A stretch of 54,264 nucleotides of DNA from Gemmataceae bacterium (lineage in GTDB: Bacteria; Planctomycetota; Planctomycetia; Gemmatales; Gemmataceae): assembly GCA_022616435.1 (NCBI GenBank), contig JAKEET010000194.1, positions 1 through 54,264 of the forward strand, written 5' to 3'. A program made the position numbers and the translations under genes. The notes beneath the pieces are model-generated. The model saw nothing but the letters and a program-made list of their open reading frames with translations, searched no databases and had not been told where the DNA came from. Below are positions 8,066 through 17,302 of this stretch, one piece after another. The stretch's first letter is position 1, and each line of letters starts with the position of its first letter.

Positions 8066-8809
8066 ATGCCCAAGCAAGGGGAGATCGACTACGTCAGCAA
8101 GTTAGCGCCGACCGAGATCGCGCACATCCTGAACAAGCCCTTCTCCGACGCCAAGTGCGGTCAGTACCTGATGGACGTGGGGTTGATCCTGTCGCTCATC
8201 CCGCCGCCGCCGGGACGATTGCTCGACCTCGGTGTTGGCCCCGGCTGGACGAGTCTGCTGTTCGCCCAGCGCGGCTACGACGTGGTCGGCGTGGACCTGG
8301 CGCCGGCGATGATCGAGCTGGCCCGCGAGAATCAAGTCCGCGCCGGCGTGACGAACCTGCAGTTCCAGGCCGGCGACTACGAAACGCTCGCCGATCCACG
8401 ATCCTTCGACATCGCCGTGTTCTACGACGCGCTGCACCACGCGGAAGACGAAGAGCGGGCCCTGGCCGCGGTCTGGCTGGCCCTCAAGGCGGGCGGCGTG
8501 TGCGTGACGGCCGAGCCGGGCGCGGAGCACGGCGACGACGCGGGCGCTCGGGCCGCGGTGGCCCGCTTCGGCGTCACCGAAAAGAGCATGCCGCCGCGGC
8601 GAATCATCGAGGTTGGCCGCCGCGCGGGGTTCACATCGTTTGCGGTCTACGAACGGCCGACGTCGAGATTGCTGGCTCGCGAACCAGATCGCTGGCGATG
8701 GAAGGCGTTGCGACGCGCGATCGGGGCGATCGTCAAAGATCCTTGGCGTGCGTTCGTTGCCCGACGTCAGGCGCTCGCGGGAAGTCATCTCGTGGTGCTG
8801 AGGAAGTGA
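8066..8809 (+). CDS. Class I SAM-dependent methyltransferase
   Basis: 247 residues from ATG 8066, which has AAGGA at 8 bases; the ATG at 8057 is too close to that site. The Rossmann core is clear: RLLDLGVGPGWTSLLFAQRGY (SAM glycine loop, about residues 50-70), VVGVDLAPAMIELARENQ (acidic ribose-binding Asp) and FDIAVFYDALHHAEDEERALAAVW (post-motif with HH). The C-terminal third is basic and shows no known domain. The acceptor is unknown. The wording around motif III is typical of small-molecule or lipid methyltransferases, but that is only a guess. Confidence 0.85.
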   Translation: MPKQGEIDYVSKLAPTEIAHILNKPFSDAKCGQYLMDVGLILSLIPPPPGRLLDLGVGPGWTSLLFAQRGYDVVGVDLAPAMIELARENQVRAGVTNLQFQAGDYETLADPRSFDIAVFYDALHHAEDEERALAAVWLALKAGGVCVTAEPGAEHGDDAGARAAVARFGVTEKSMPPRRIIEVGRRAGFTSFAVYERPTSRLLAREPDRWRWKALRRAIGAIVKDPWRAFVARRQALAGSHLVVLRK

Positions 8810-8845
8810 CGAGTCACCAGCGCAATGCACTCATTCGCAGATTAT

Positions 8846-8873
8846 TTAGCCGGCGAGCTCGCTCGCCGCGGAC
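8846..8873 (+). repeat. Single copy of the TTAGCCGGCG palindromic unit
   Basis: A 28-base unit beginning TTAGCCGGCGAGCTCGCTCG, the same family as the doublet at 7112-7208. It lies in the gap between the convergent methyltransferase and ABC permease genes and might serve as a terminator there. Confidence 0.7.
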
Positions 8874-8891
8874 TTGCGCCATCCGGAACGA

Positions 8892-9668
8892 CTACACATC
8901 GCGCCGCGCGAAGCCGATCATCCCCGCCAGCGCGACCAGCAGCGACACCGACAAGGCCCCGCTGATCAGCCGGCTCACCATCTCCAGGTCGAACAGGCCC
9001 TTGAGGACGTTGGGCAGGTTGTGCAGCGCGCGGTCCGGGGACGGGTAATGGGCCGGCAAGAGCGACATCAGGAAGCCCGTGCCGTACAGGAGCAGCCACA
9101 CCAGCGTGATGCTGACCATGGTGCTGGTGGACAGAGCGCTGATGCTGACGCCGGCGGTGACGACCAGGACCAGCAGCGACGCGACCAGGGCCACGGCCAC
9201 GAGGCTGCCGAGGATCGTCAGGTGCTCGCTGTGCAACAGCACGTAGGCCCCGCCCAGCGACACCGTGGCCATCACGAAGAACGTGGACAGGATCACGAAC
9301 AGCCGCGCGTGCCACTTGCCGAGGAAGTATTGATAGCGGCTGATGCCGCGGCTGAGGACCGAGTCGGCGATGATGCCGCGCTCGCCGCTGATCGTGCCGG
9401 CAGTCAGGACGATGATCAGCGTGACGCTCCCCCAGATCACCCAGGTGAGCAGGTCGCCGAGCATCTCCGGAGCGGATTGCACCATGCCGGCCACCTGGCG
9501 GGCGCCGAAGCGGAACAGCAAGTAACCGACGGCCGCCGCCAGCGTCATCAGCACCCACAGGCGATAGATCCAGCTCCGCAGCGTTTGCCGCATGTCGGAC
9601 TGGAGCACGGCCCAGTACGGCAGGAACCGGTTGATCTTGACGGCGGGGATGGTGGTCGGCGCGTCCAT
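8892..9668 (-). CDS. ABC-2 type transporter permease
   Basis: 258 residues with six predicted membrane segments, for example LWVLMTLAAAVGYLLF, LTWVIWGSVTLIIVLTAG, LFVILSTFFVMATVSLGGAYVLL, LVAVALVASLLVLVVTAGVS and ITLVWLLLYGTGFLMSLL. The loop ISGERGIIADSVLSRGISRYQYFLGKW is the usual ABC-2 amphipathic region facing the ATPase. It is transcribed after the ATPase gene at 9688-10692 with a 19-base gap, so the two form one exporter. The substrate is unknown. ABC-2 pairs of this type in planctomycetes serve export or gliding-like functions, which cannot be decided here. Confidence 0.88.
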   Translation of the reverse strand: MDAPTTIPAVKINRFLPYWAVLQSDMRQTLRSWIYRLWVLMTLAAAVGYLLFRFGARQVAGMVQSAPEMLGDLLTWVIWGSVTLIIVLTAGTISGERGIIADSVLSRGISRYQYFLGKWHARLFVILSTFFVMATVSLGGAYVLLHSEHLTILGSLVAVALVASLLVLVVTAGVSISALSTSTMVSITLVWLLLYGTGFLMSLLPAHYPSPDRALHNLPNVLKGLFDLEMVSRLISGALSVSLLVALAGMIGFARRDV

Positions 9669-9687
9669 GGTCGAGTTCCGTCACTGG

Positions 9688-10692
9688 TCAGGCGGCGTCG
9701 TTGACCTGGTAGGCCCGCGCGAAGCCGCGCGATTCTTCCTTTTCCACCAGGTCCAGGAACGCCTGTTCGGTCGCCTGACCCATGCTGCGGACGCTGATGA
9801 GCGTCACTTTGTTGTCGGCGATGGTCATGAACACGTTGGCCAAGGCCGAGGCGATGTTCACGTCGTCGTTGAGCCGCAATTCCAGCCGGCGCTGCCGCAG
9901 GCTCACGCTCTTGAAGTCGTTCATGCCCTTGACGATGTTCAAGGTTCGCGTGATCGCTTTCTGATCGCCGTCGAGATCGAGCTCGTACTGGTTCTTGCGC
10001 ATCCGGCCCTTGAGGTCTTGCAGCGAGCCGAAGTAGATCAGGTGGCCGCGGCTCAGGACGGCGGCGTGGTTGCAGACTTCGTCGATGTCGCTCAGGTTGT
10101 GGCTCGACACGATCAACGTCTTCTGGCGGGCCAGGGTCTTGATCAGGTCGAGCATGCTGCGGCGGCCTTCCGGGTCGAGGCCGTGCGTCGGCTCGTCCCA
10201 GATCAGCAGGTCGGGCTCGTTGATCAGGCTGCAGGCGACCGCGAGGCGGGCGGTCATGCCATTGGAAAAGCCGTCGATCGGGTCGCCCGACACGCTCAAC
10301 AGGTTCACGGCCCGGATCAGCGAAGCCAGCCGCGGCTTGCGGACCTCGGCGGGAAGGCCGAACAGCCGGGCGATGTAGTCAAGGTACGTGATCGGCGTCA
10401 TGCCGCGCGGGAACTGCGGGTTGGTCGGGATGTAGCCGATGCGGCGGCGCAGGCCGGCGGCGTTGGGGCCCATGGTCTGGCCGAAGATCTTGACCCAGCC
10501 GGCGGTCGGCCGGTGCAGCCCGAGGCACAGGCGCAGCAGCGTCGTCTTGCCGGCGCCGTTGTGGCCCAACAGGCCCAACACGCAGCCGGGTTCAAGGCGC
10601 AGGGTGACGTCGTTCAGCGCGATCTGGCGGTTCTGATAGATCTTGGTCAGCTTGTACGATTCGACCACCAGGTCGCTGGAGTTTTCCGCCAC
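9688..10692 (-). CDS. ABC transporter ATP-binding protein (ABC-2 exporter)
   Basis: 334 residues. Walker A GLLGHNGAGKTTLLRL, Q-loop region RRRIGYIPTNPQFPRGMTP, Walker B LLIWDEPTHGLDPEGRRSML and switch SSHNLSDIDEVC are all present. The signature reads FSNGMTARLAVA in place of LSGGQ, a variant common in ABC-2 exporters. A C-terminal domain of about 100 residues (NQYELDLDGDQKAITRTLNIVKG...) follows, as in drug and daunorubicin-type exporters. It is the first gene of a two-gene unit with the permease at 8892-9668. The upstream region is shared with hemF, divergently. Confidence 0.93.
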   Translation of the reverse strand: MAENSSDLVVESYKLTKIYQNRQIALNDVTLRLEPGCVLGLLGHNGAGKTTLLRLCLGLHRPTAGWVKIFGQTMGPNAAGLRRRIGYIPTNPQFPRGMTPITYLDYIARLFGLPAEVRKPRLASLIRAVNLLSVSGDPIDGFSNGMTARLAVACSLINEPDLLIWDEPTHGLDPEGRRSMLDLIKTLARQKTLIVSSHNLSDIDEVCNHAAVLSRGHLIYFGSLQDLKGRMRKNQYELDLDGDQKAITRTLNIVKGMNDFKSVSLRQRRLELRLNDDVNIASALANVFMTIADNKVTLISVRSMGQATEQAFLDLVEKEESRGFARAYQVNDAA

Positions 10693-10929
10693 GAGGCACT
10701 CCCTCGGCTCTCCTCGACCGGATCGCCTGGCCCCCGCTCCGGCGGGGAAGCCCCGGCGGGGAGGGAGCGGACGGCGACCGAGACCGTTCGGACCGTGATT
10801 ATCATTTCGGCGTTTGTTCCTTCACATCCGCAGTCTTTTCCCGAAAAGTCGCTGCCCCTGTTACCAACGCTGCCGGTTCCCTAGTTTGACAACGGACACG
10901 TTCGTCCGGAGCGCCCGTTTTGCCCCAAC

Positions 10930-10949
10930 ACCGTTCGTCAACGAACGGT
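10930..10949. promoter_or_regulatory. Perfect palindrome, possible operator
   Basis: ACCGTTCGTCAACGAACGGT is fully self-complementary over 9+9 bases around CA. It lies in the divergent region upstream of hemF and the ABC exporter. It resembles a dimeric repressor site, but it could equally be another REP-type hairpin. Confidence 0.35.
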
Positions 10950-10954
10950 AGTGC

Positions 10955-11062
10955 GTTTAGCCCCGGTTCGCAGAACCGGGGCGGGCAGGATCCCGGATGG
11001 GACCGAGTCCATACGCCAGGGATTCAGTCCGCCTCGGTTCTCCGAACCGGGGCTAACTAAAC
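10955..11062. repeat. REPIN-like doublet upstream of hemF
   Basis: The unit GTTTAGCCCCGGTTCGCAGA... at 10955-10985 and an inverted variant ...CTCCGAACCGGGGCTAAC at 11027-11062 flank a spacer of about 40 bases. The spacer end GGGATTCAGTCCGC resembles GGGATTCTGTCCGC in the 7112-7208 element, which suggests one mobile family with different arm sequences. Confidence 0.75.
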
Positions 11063-11081
11063 GCAACCCCGACACACCTTC

Positions 11082-11975
11082 ATGGAAGCCAACCGCTCTC
11101 GCGCCGTTGCCTATCTTCGCGATCTGCAAGACCGGATTTGCCGCGGTCTGGAGGAAGTCGACGCGCTGGTTCGTTTCCGCGAGGACGTCTGGGAACGTCC
11201 GGGCGGCGGCGGCGGCCGGTCGCGGGTGTTGACCGACGGCGGCGTCTTCGAAAAGGCCGGAGTCAACTTTTCCGAGGTGTTCGGCCAGATGTCGCCCGAG
11301 TTCGCCGCCCAGATCCCGGGCGAAGGGCTCGACTTCGCCGCCGCCGGCGTCTCGCTGGTGCTGCACCCGCGCAACCCATTCGTCCCCACGGTGCACGCCA
11401 ACTTTCGCTTTCTCACCAAGGGTTCGAAGCAATGGTTCGGCGGCGGGGCCGATCTCACGCCGTATTACCCGTATCGGGAGGACGCGATCCACTTCCATCG
11501 CACGTGGAAAGCCGTCTGCACCCGTCACGGGCCGCCCGTCGACTATCCGCGCTTCAAGCAGTGGTGCGACGAGTACTTCTTCCTGACGCATCGCCAGGAG
11601 GCCCGCGGCGTCGGCGGCATCTTCTTCGATTACCTCGAAGGCGACTTCGACCAGCTCTTCGCGTTCGTGCAAGACTGCGGCGACCATTTCCTGGACGCCT
11701 ACTTGCCGATCGTCCGCCGCCGCCGGGACGAGCCTTACGCCGAGGAGCAGCGGCGCTTCCAGGAGTTTCGCCGCGGCCGCTACGTCGAGTTCAACCTGAT
11801 CTACGATCGCGGCACAATCTTCGGCCTGAAGACGGGAGGCCGGACGGAATCGATCCTGATGTCGCTGCCGCCGGTGGTGCGCTGGCTGTACGACTATCAT
11901 CCGCAGCCGGGATCGCGCGAGGCGGAGCTGTACGAGTTCCTGAAGCCGCGCGACTGGGCGGAACTGGATGCGTGA
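11082..11975 (+). CDS. hemF: Aerobic coproporphyrinogen III oxidase
   Basis: 297 residues. HemF uses O2 to decarboxylate two propionates of coproporphyrinogen III to give protoporphyrinogen IX in haem synthesis. Family signatures are all present: WERPGGGGGRSRVL, GGVFEKAGVNFSEVFG, HPRNPFVPTVHANFRF (active-site His), WFGGGADLTPYYPY, GGIFFDYLEG and RGRYVEFNLIYDRGTIFGLKTGGRTESILMSLPP. The length is normal. It indicates an organism that meets oxygen. The stop overlaps the start of the pseudouridine synthase gene by 8 bases, so the two are probably co-transcribed. The upstream region carries palindromic repeats. Confidence 0.97.
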   Translation: MEANRSRAVAYLRDLQDRICRGLEEVDALVRFREDVWERPGGGGGRSRVLTDGGVFEKAGVNFSEVFGQMSPEFAAQIPGEGLDFAAAGVSLVLHPRNPFVPTVHANFRFLTKGSKQWFGGGADLTPYYPYREDAIHFHRTWKAVCTRHGPPVDYPRFKQWCDEYFFLTHRQEARGVGGIFFDYLEGDFDQLFAFVQDCGDHFLDAYLPIVRRRRDEPYAEEQRRFQEFRRGRYVEFNLIYDRGTIFGLKTGGRTESILMSLPPVVRWLYDYHPQPGSREAELYEFLKPRDWAELDA

Positions 11976-12936
11976 CATGCCGGGATCATCATTCGAAGTC
12001 GCCGCCGACCAAGCCGGCCAGACGCTCGCGGCTTTGTTGCGGAAGTGGCTGCCGGGGCAAACCTGGTCGCAGGTCCGCAAGCTGATCGCGGGGCGGCGGG
12101 TGCAGCTCAACGGCGAAATCTGGCTGGACGATGTGCGGCGATTGAAGGCCGGTGATGTGGTTGAGATTCTCGTCAAGCCCGCGCCGGCGCCGACGTTGAT
12201 CGATCAGATCGTCATCCGCCATATCGATGAGCACATCGTCGTGGTGGAAAAACCGGCCGGCGTCAGCACGGTCCGCCATCCCCTCGAGCGCGAATGGCTC
12301 GAGGAACGGCGGCTGTTGACGCCGACGCTCGATGACCTGGTGATGCGGCAAATCGGGCTGACGCTGCCGAAGAAAAAGCACGATCCGCGGCCTCGACTGC
12401 GCATCGTCCATCGCCTCGACAAGGAGACGAGCGGGCTGGTCGTATTCGCGCGGACGGTCGAAGCGGAACGCGGCTTGGGAATTCAGTTCAAGCGCCACAC
12501 CGTCCAGCGTCGTTATCTCGCGCTGGTTCCGGGCCGTGTCGCGAAGCAGACGGTCCGCACCAACCTCGTTCGCGACCGGGGCGACGGCCGCCGCGGCAGC
12601 ACGACTGGCGGCGCGGGCAAGGAGGCGATCACGCACATCGACCTCGAAGAACAATTGCCGGGCTACACGCTGCTGTCATGCCGACTGGAGACTGGTCGCA
12701 CCCACCAAATCCGCATCCATCTCGCCGAGTTGGGCCATCCGGTATGCGGCGAAAAGGTCTACAATCGCAAGCCGGGCGGCGAGCCGATGGCTGATGCCAG
12801 TGCAACAACCCGGCTATTCTTGCACGCCGTCGAGCTGGGTTTCACGCACCCGGTGACTGGTGAGAAAATGCACTGGGACATGCCGCCGCCGCCGGAGCTG
12901 CGCGATCAACTGGCGAAGCTGCGCGGCGGCAAGTAA
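11968..12936 (+). CDS. RluA-family 23S rRNA/tRNA pseudouridine synthase
   Basis: 322 residues. The N-terminal S4-like RNA-binding domain (AGQTLAALLRKWLPGQTWSQVRKLIAGRRVQLNG) is followed by the catalytic domain with HRLDKETSGLVVFAR, which holds the catalytic Asp, and with RYLALVPG and LETGRTHQIRIHLAELGHPVCGEKVY. The enzyme isomerises specific uridines in rRNA or tRNA. The target site cannot be told from sequence. The start at 11968 overlaps hemF; ATG 11977 is an alternative nine bases later. The domain order and length match RluC/RluD-type enzymes. Confidence 0.95.
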   Translation: MRDMPGSSFEVAADQAGQTLAALLRKWLPGQTWSQVRKLIAGRRVQLNGEIWLDDVRRLKAGDVVEILVKPAPAPTLIDQIVIRHIDEHIVVVEKPAGVSTVRHPLEREWLEERRLLTPTLDDLVMRQIGLTLPKKKHDPRPRLRIVHRLDKETSGLVVFARTVEAERGLGIQFKRHTVQRRYLALVPGRVAKQTVRTNLVRDRGDGRRGSTTGGAGKEAITHIDLEEQLPGYTLLSCRLETGRTHQIRIHLAELGHPVCGEKVYNRKPGGEPMADASATTRLFLHAVELGFTHPVTGEKMHWDMPPPPELRDQLAKLRGGK

Positions 12937-12970
12937 GATGACCAGCGAAATCAGTGTGAGGAGGGGCCGT

Positions 12971-13645
12971 ATGACTGTTGGCACTGCGACTCGCATAAAG
13001 CGGGTCATCTATCCCGAAACGGATCACAAGCCGATGGCCGAGACCGATCTGCACTGGGAATGGATGGTGCGGCTCAAGCAGATCCTGCGGCGCTGGTTCG
13101 CGAAGGACTCGATGACGTATGTGTCTGGCAACCTGCTCATGTATTATGAGCCTGGCAACAAACGCAAGCATATCACTCCGGACGTATTTGTCGTCTTCGG
13201 TGTGCCCAAGAAAAACCGCAATTATTATCTCTGCTGGGAAGAGAAGAAGTATCCATCCGTCATCATCGAGGTGACGTCAACGTCAACGCGCAGCGAGGAC
13301 ACGAAGAAGAAGTTCGCGCTGTACCGCGACGTGATGGGCGTCAAGGAGTACTTCCTCTTCGATCCGCGCGCTGAATACCTTTCACCGCGCTTGCGGGGCT
13401 TCCAATTGGTGCGAGGACAATACGTTCCCATGTCGCTCATTCACGGGCGCTACCGCAGCAAGCAACTGAGGCTCGATCTCCAAGAAGTCGGCTCGGAGCT
13501 GCACCTGATCGACCCGGCGACCAATCGCCGGCTGCTGTCGCCTGAGGAACAACTGGCGGAGACGGAACATACGATGCAGCAAGAAATCGACAGGTTGCGT
13601 CGCGAACTCGAAAAGCGCCGTCGTACCAACAATCACAAGGACTGA
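12971..13645 (+). CDS. Uma2-family (DUF820) PD-(D/E)XK nuclease-fold protein
   Basis: 224 residues. The start at 12971 has GAGGAGGGG just upstream; an earlier in-frame ATG lies at 12938. The Uma2/DUF820 core is recognised from HITPDVFVVFGVPKKNRNYY, then YPSVIIEVTSTSTRSEDTKKKFALYRDVMGVKEYFLFDP, which contains the D...E-V-x-S pattern of the nuclease fold. A C-terminal coiled coil (EQLAETEHTMQQEIDRLRRELEKRRR) is typical of the family in planctomycetes and cyanobacteria. The biological role is unknown. Many copies per genome are usual. It ends one base before sucC. Confidence 0.9.
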   Translation: MTVGTATRIKRVIYPETDHKPMAETDLHWEWMVRLKQILRRWFAKDSMTYVSGNLLMYYEPGNKRKHITPDVFVVFGVPKKNRNYYLCWEEKKYPSVIIEVTSTSTRSEDTKKKFALYRDVMGVKEYFLFDPRAEYLSPRLRGFQLVRGQYVPMSLIHGRYRSKQLRLDLQEVGSELHLIDPATNRRLLSPEEQLAETEHTMQQEIDRLRRELEKRRRTNNHKD

Positions 13646-13646
13646 C

Positions 13647-14849
<1,203 letters not shown>

Positions 14850-15164
14850 TGGAGTGTGTCGTAGACGATTCGCGTCACCGAAGTCGCCGGGTTGCTGGAC
14901 TTGGCGAACAGCCTGGATCATCTATCGATTTTGAAGAAGTTTCGTGCCTGGGCTCGGACGTTCCCAGGCTGGCGTGCCGTTATCTCGGCACGTGCCGAAA
15001 CATCGGCACTTGGTTCCCGTCGGCACGAAACGCCAGCCAGCCGGCCATTGCCAGCGCCATCCCCCAACTCCTTCTAAGCGCAGCTCTTAGGACCGAATCC
15101 GAAACATTCGCATCTTTGGCATCGGCCTCGCTTTGTCAGCATGCCACTGACGAGGAGGCCGACG
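14850..15164. other. Intergenic region with three consecutive hairpins
   Basis: 315 bases between sucC and the ABC permease. No supported gene is seen. It carries GCCTGGG/CCCAGGC (14946-14969) and then two directly adjacent small hairpins, GTGCCG-N6-CGGCAC (14974-14991 and 14992-15009). These could be a transcription terminator or a leader structure for the export operon. Confidence 0.5.
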
Positions 15165-16337
15165 ATGTCCTGGATCGCACTGAGAATGCTGACCGGCGAT
15201 CGGAGCAAGTACCTGGGCCTGATCTTCGGCGTCACGTTCGCGACGCTGCTGATGACGCAGCAGGTGTCGATCTTCATGGGCATCCTGGCGCGCACGGGGA
15301 ATCAGATCCTCGACGTCCGCGACGCCGACATCTGGGTCATGGACAACCGCGTCCGCTACCTCGACGAGGCGCCGGGCCTGCAAGACATCGACCTGATGCG
15401 CGTCCGCGGCGTGCCGGGCGTCGCCTGGGCGGTGCGGACGTACCGCGGGGTCGTCCGTGCTCGCCTCGAAGACGGCAACACCCGCAACGTCCGGCTCAGC
15501 GGCCTGGACGACGAGTCGCTGGTTGGGGCGCCGCAGGAGATGATCGCCGGCAGCATGGACGACCTCAACAGGCCCGACGCCGTGATCATCGACAGGGCCG
15601 GCTACGAGTACATGTGGGGGCCGCCCGCCGCCTCCTCTTCGCAGGGTGGGGACAACGGTGGCTACCAACTCGGCCGCACGTTCCAACTCAATGACAAGCG
15701 CGCGGTCCTGGTCGGCGTGTGCAAGGTGGCGCAGCCGTTCTTCTCGGATCCGATCATCTACACGCGCTACAGCCAGGCCGCGTTTTACGTGCCGCGCGAA
15801 CGGAACCTGATGAATTACATCCTGGTCAAGGCCCAGGACGGCGTGGACCAAAAAGAACTTTGCGGCCGGATCGAGGAGCGGACGGGGCGCGTGGCCCTGA
15901 CCGGGCGCCAGTTCTTCTGGAAGACCGTGAGCTATTTCCTCAGCTCGACGGGCATTCCGGTGAACTTCGGCATCACCATCGCGCTGGGGTTCATCGTGGG
16001 GGCGGCGGTGACGGGGCAGACGCTGTACCTGTTCATCGTCGAGAGCCTCAAGCAGTTCGGGGCGCTCAAGGCGATGGGCATCCCCAACCGCGGCATCCTG
16101 TGGATGATCGTGTTGCAAGCGGTGCTCGTGGGAGGGATCGGCTACGGGATGGGCGTCGGGCTGACCGCGGTTTTCTTCATCACCACGGGCAACATCACCC
16201 ACCTGGCCGGTTTGCACATGACCTGGGTGGCCCTGCTCGGGACCGGGGCGGCGGTGGTCGTCATCGTGATCGCCACCAGCGTCATCAGCGCACGCCGCGT
16301 GCTGACGCTGGAGCCGGCGGTGGTGTTCCGGGGGTAG
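15165..16337 (+). CDS. FtsX/DevC-type ABC transporter permease
   Basis: 390 residues from ATG 15165, which has GAGGAGG 6-7 bases upstream; the ATG at 15141 has no such site. The topology is that of MacB/DevC permeases: an N-terminal membrane segment (KYLGLIFGVTFATLLMTQQVSIFMGIL), a large periplasmic domain (about residues 45-270) and three C-terminal segments (FGITIALGFIVGAAVTGQTLYLFIVESLKQFGALKAMG, ILWMIVLQAVLVGGIGYGMGVGL, WVALLGTGAAVVVIVIATSVISARRVL). With the ATPase and the adaptor that follow it forms a tripartite exporter resembling DevBCA of cyanobacteria. The exported substrate is unknown. Confidence 0.9.
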   Translation: MSWIALRMLTGDRSKYLGLIFGVTFATLLMTQQVSIFMGILARTGNQILDVRDADIWVMDNRVRYLDEAPGLQDIDLMRVRGVPGVAWAVRTYRGVVRARLEDGNTRNVRLSGLDDESLVGAPQEMIAGSMDDLNRPDAVIIDRAGYEYMWGPPAASSSQGGDNGGYQLGRTFQLNDKRAVLVGVCKVAQPFFSDPIIYTRYSQAAFYVPRERNLMNYILVKAQDGVDQKELCGRIEERTGRVALTGRQFFWKTVSYFLSSTGIPVNFGITIALGFIVGAAVTGQTLYLFIVESLKQFGALKAMGIPNRGILWMIVLQAVLVGGIGYGMGVGLTAVFFITTGNITHLAGLHMTWVALLGTGAAVVVIVIATSVISARRVLTLEPAVVFRG

Positions 16338-16393
16338 GTGGTGGTTAGTGGTTGGTGGTTAGTGGTTGGTGGCTAGTGAGTGGTGAGTGGTGA
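16337..16393 (+). repeat. GT-rich repeat (TGGTTAGTGGT units)
   Basis: Directly repeated GTGGTTAGTGGTTGGTGGTT words run up to the ATPase ribosome-binding site. The complementary CA-rich arm (CTCACCTCTCACTGCTCACC) lies at about 16509-16546 inside the next gene. A similar two-armed element lies at 23464-23625. Confidence 0.75.
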
Positions 16394-16410
16394 TTAAAGG
16401 AGATGGGGTC

Positions 16411-17238
16411 ATGGCGCCTTCGATGTTGGCAATCCGCGAAACCTTCGCTTCACTGGTGGCCGATGGTGTGCCACACAACCCACGCCACGAGTCTTCGCAG
16501 GCCGCTGACGACTCACCTCTCACTGCTCACCACTCACAACTCGCTAACACGGCCGTATCGTGCAAAGGGGTGACGAAGGAGTTCGGCGCCAATGGCACCA
16601 AGACGCTCGCCCTTCGCGGCGTGGATGTGGACGTGTCCGACGGCCAACTGACGCTGCTCGTGGGGCCCTCCGGCTGCGGGAAGACGACGCTGATCTCGAT
16701 CGTCGCCGGACTGCTCAACCCGACCGAAGGGAGCGTCGAGGTCCTGGGCGCGGACCTGGCGAAACTGTCGGGCCGCGGACTGGTGGAGTTCCGGGCGAAG
16801 AACATCGGCTTTGTGTTTCAGCAGTACAACCTGCTGCCGGCCCTGTCGGCCGCCGAGAATGCGGCGGTGCCGCTGATCATCAACGGTTGGCCGCGGAAGA
16901 AGGCGTTCGCCAAGGCCCGCGCGATGCTGGCCACGGTCGGCTTGTCGCACCGGGCCGACAACTTTCCGTCGCAACTGTCGGGCGGCGAACAGCAGCGGGT
17001 GGCGATCGCCCGAGCCTTGATCAACGAGCCGCGACTCTTGGTGTGCGATGAGCCCACGTCGGCCCTGGACGCCAAATCCGGGCACACCGTCATGGAGCTC
17101 ATCAAGCAAGTGGCGGTCCAGCCGGGGCGGGCGGTGATCGTGGTGACCCACGACAGCCGCGTCTTCGAGTTCGGCGACCGCATCGTCGAGATGAGCGACG
17201 GCCGAATCTCAAGCGACCAGGCGAACGTCGCGGCGTGA
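16411..17238 (+). CDS. DevA/MacB-type ABC transporter ATP-binding protein with repeat-derived N-terminal extension
   Basis: 275 residues from ATG 16411, with AAGGAG 8 bases upstream. The ATPase proper starts near residue 50 (AVSCKGVTKEF). It has Walker A VGPSGCGKTTLIS, Q-loop FVFQQYNLLPALSAAENA, signature QLSGGEQQRVAIARALI, Walker B LLVCDEPTSALDAK and switch His VVTHDSR. The first ~47 residues have no counterpart in the family. Part of them (SPLTAHHSQL) is the translation of the CA-rich arm of a two-armed repeat whose GT-rich arm lies just before the gene. The stop codon itself lies in another repeat family. It energises the permease at 15165. Confidence 0.92.
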   Translation: MAPSMLAIRETFASLVADGVPHNPRHESSQAADDSPLTAHHSQLANTAVSCKGVTKEFGANGTKTLALRGVDVDVSDGQLTLLVGPSGCGKTTLISIVAGLLNPTEGSVEVLGADLAKLSGRGLVEFRAKNIGFVFQQYNLLPALSAAENAAVPLIINGWPRKKAFAKARAMLATVGLSHRADNFPSQLSGGEQQRVAIARALINEPRLLVCDEPTSALDAKSGHTVMELIKQVAVQPGRAVIVVTHDSRVFEFGDRIVEMSDGRISSDQANVAA

Positions 17239-17284
17239 GCGCGACGTGGGAATAGGCGAGCGTCGCGGCGTCAGCCCGACGTGT
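17223..17284. repeat. GTCGCGGCGT repeat family, two copies
   Basis: Two direct copies of the word GTCGCGGCGTSAGCSCGACGTG, at about 17226-17249 and 17257-17283. The first contains the TGA of the ATPase gene. More copies occur at 20361-20439 and, in a GCGGCGT variant, at 21242-21360. Confidence 0.75.
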
Positions 17285-17302
17285 TTTTTCGGGAGACAAA
17301 CG

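Larger units (their letters stand above)
10693..11081. other. Divergent intergenic region between ABC ATPase and hemF
   Basis: 389 bases without a convincing gene. Contents from left to right: a GC-rich stretch with CCCCGGCGGGG-type stems near 10740-10765; a TTGACA at 10886-10891 with no good -10 at the expected distance; a perfect 20-base palindrome at 10930-10949; and a REPIN-like doublet at 10955-11062 just before hemF. Confidence 0.6.

Noticed and set aside
12938..12970. Earlier ATG start for the Uma2 gene
   Set aside because: GAGGAGGGG lies directly before ATG 12971, and nothing suitable lies before 12938.
14892..15077. Small plus-strand open frame after sucC
   Set aside because: It overlaps the three hairpins and shows no ribosome-binding site or family resemblance.
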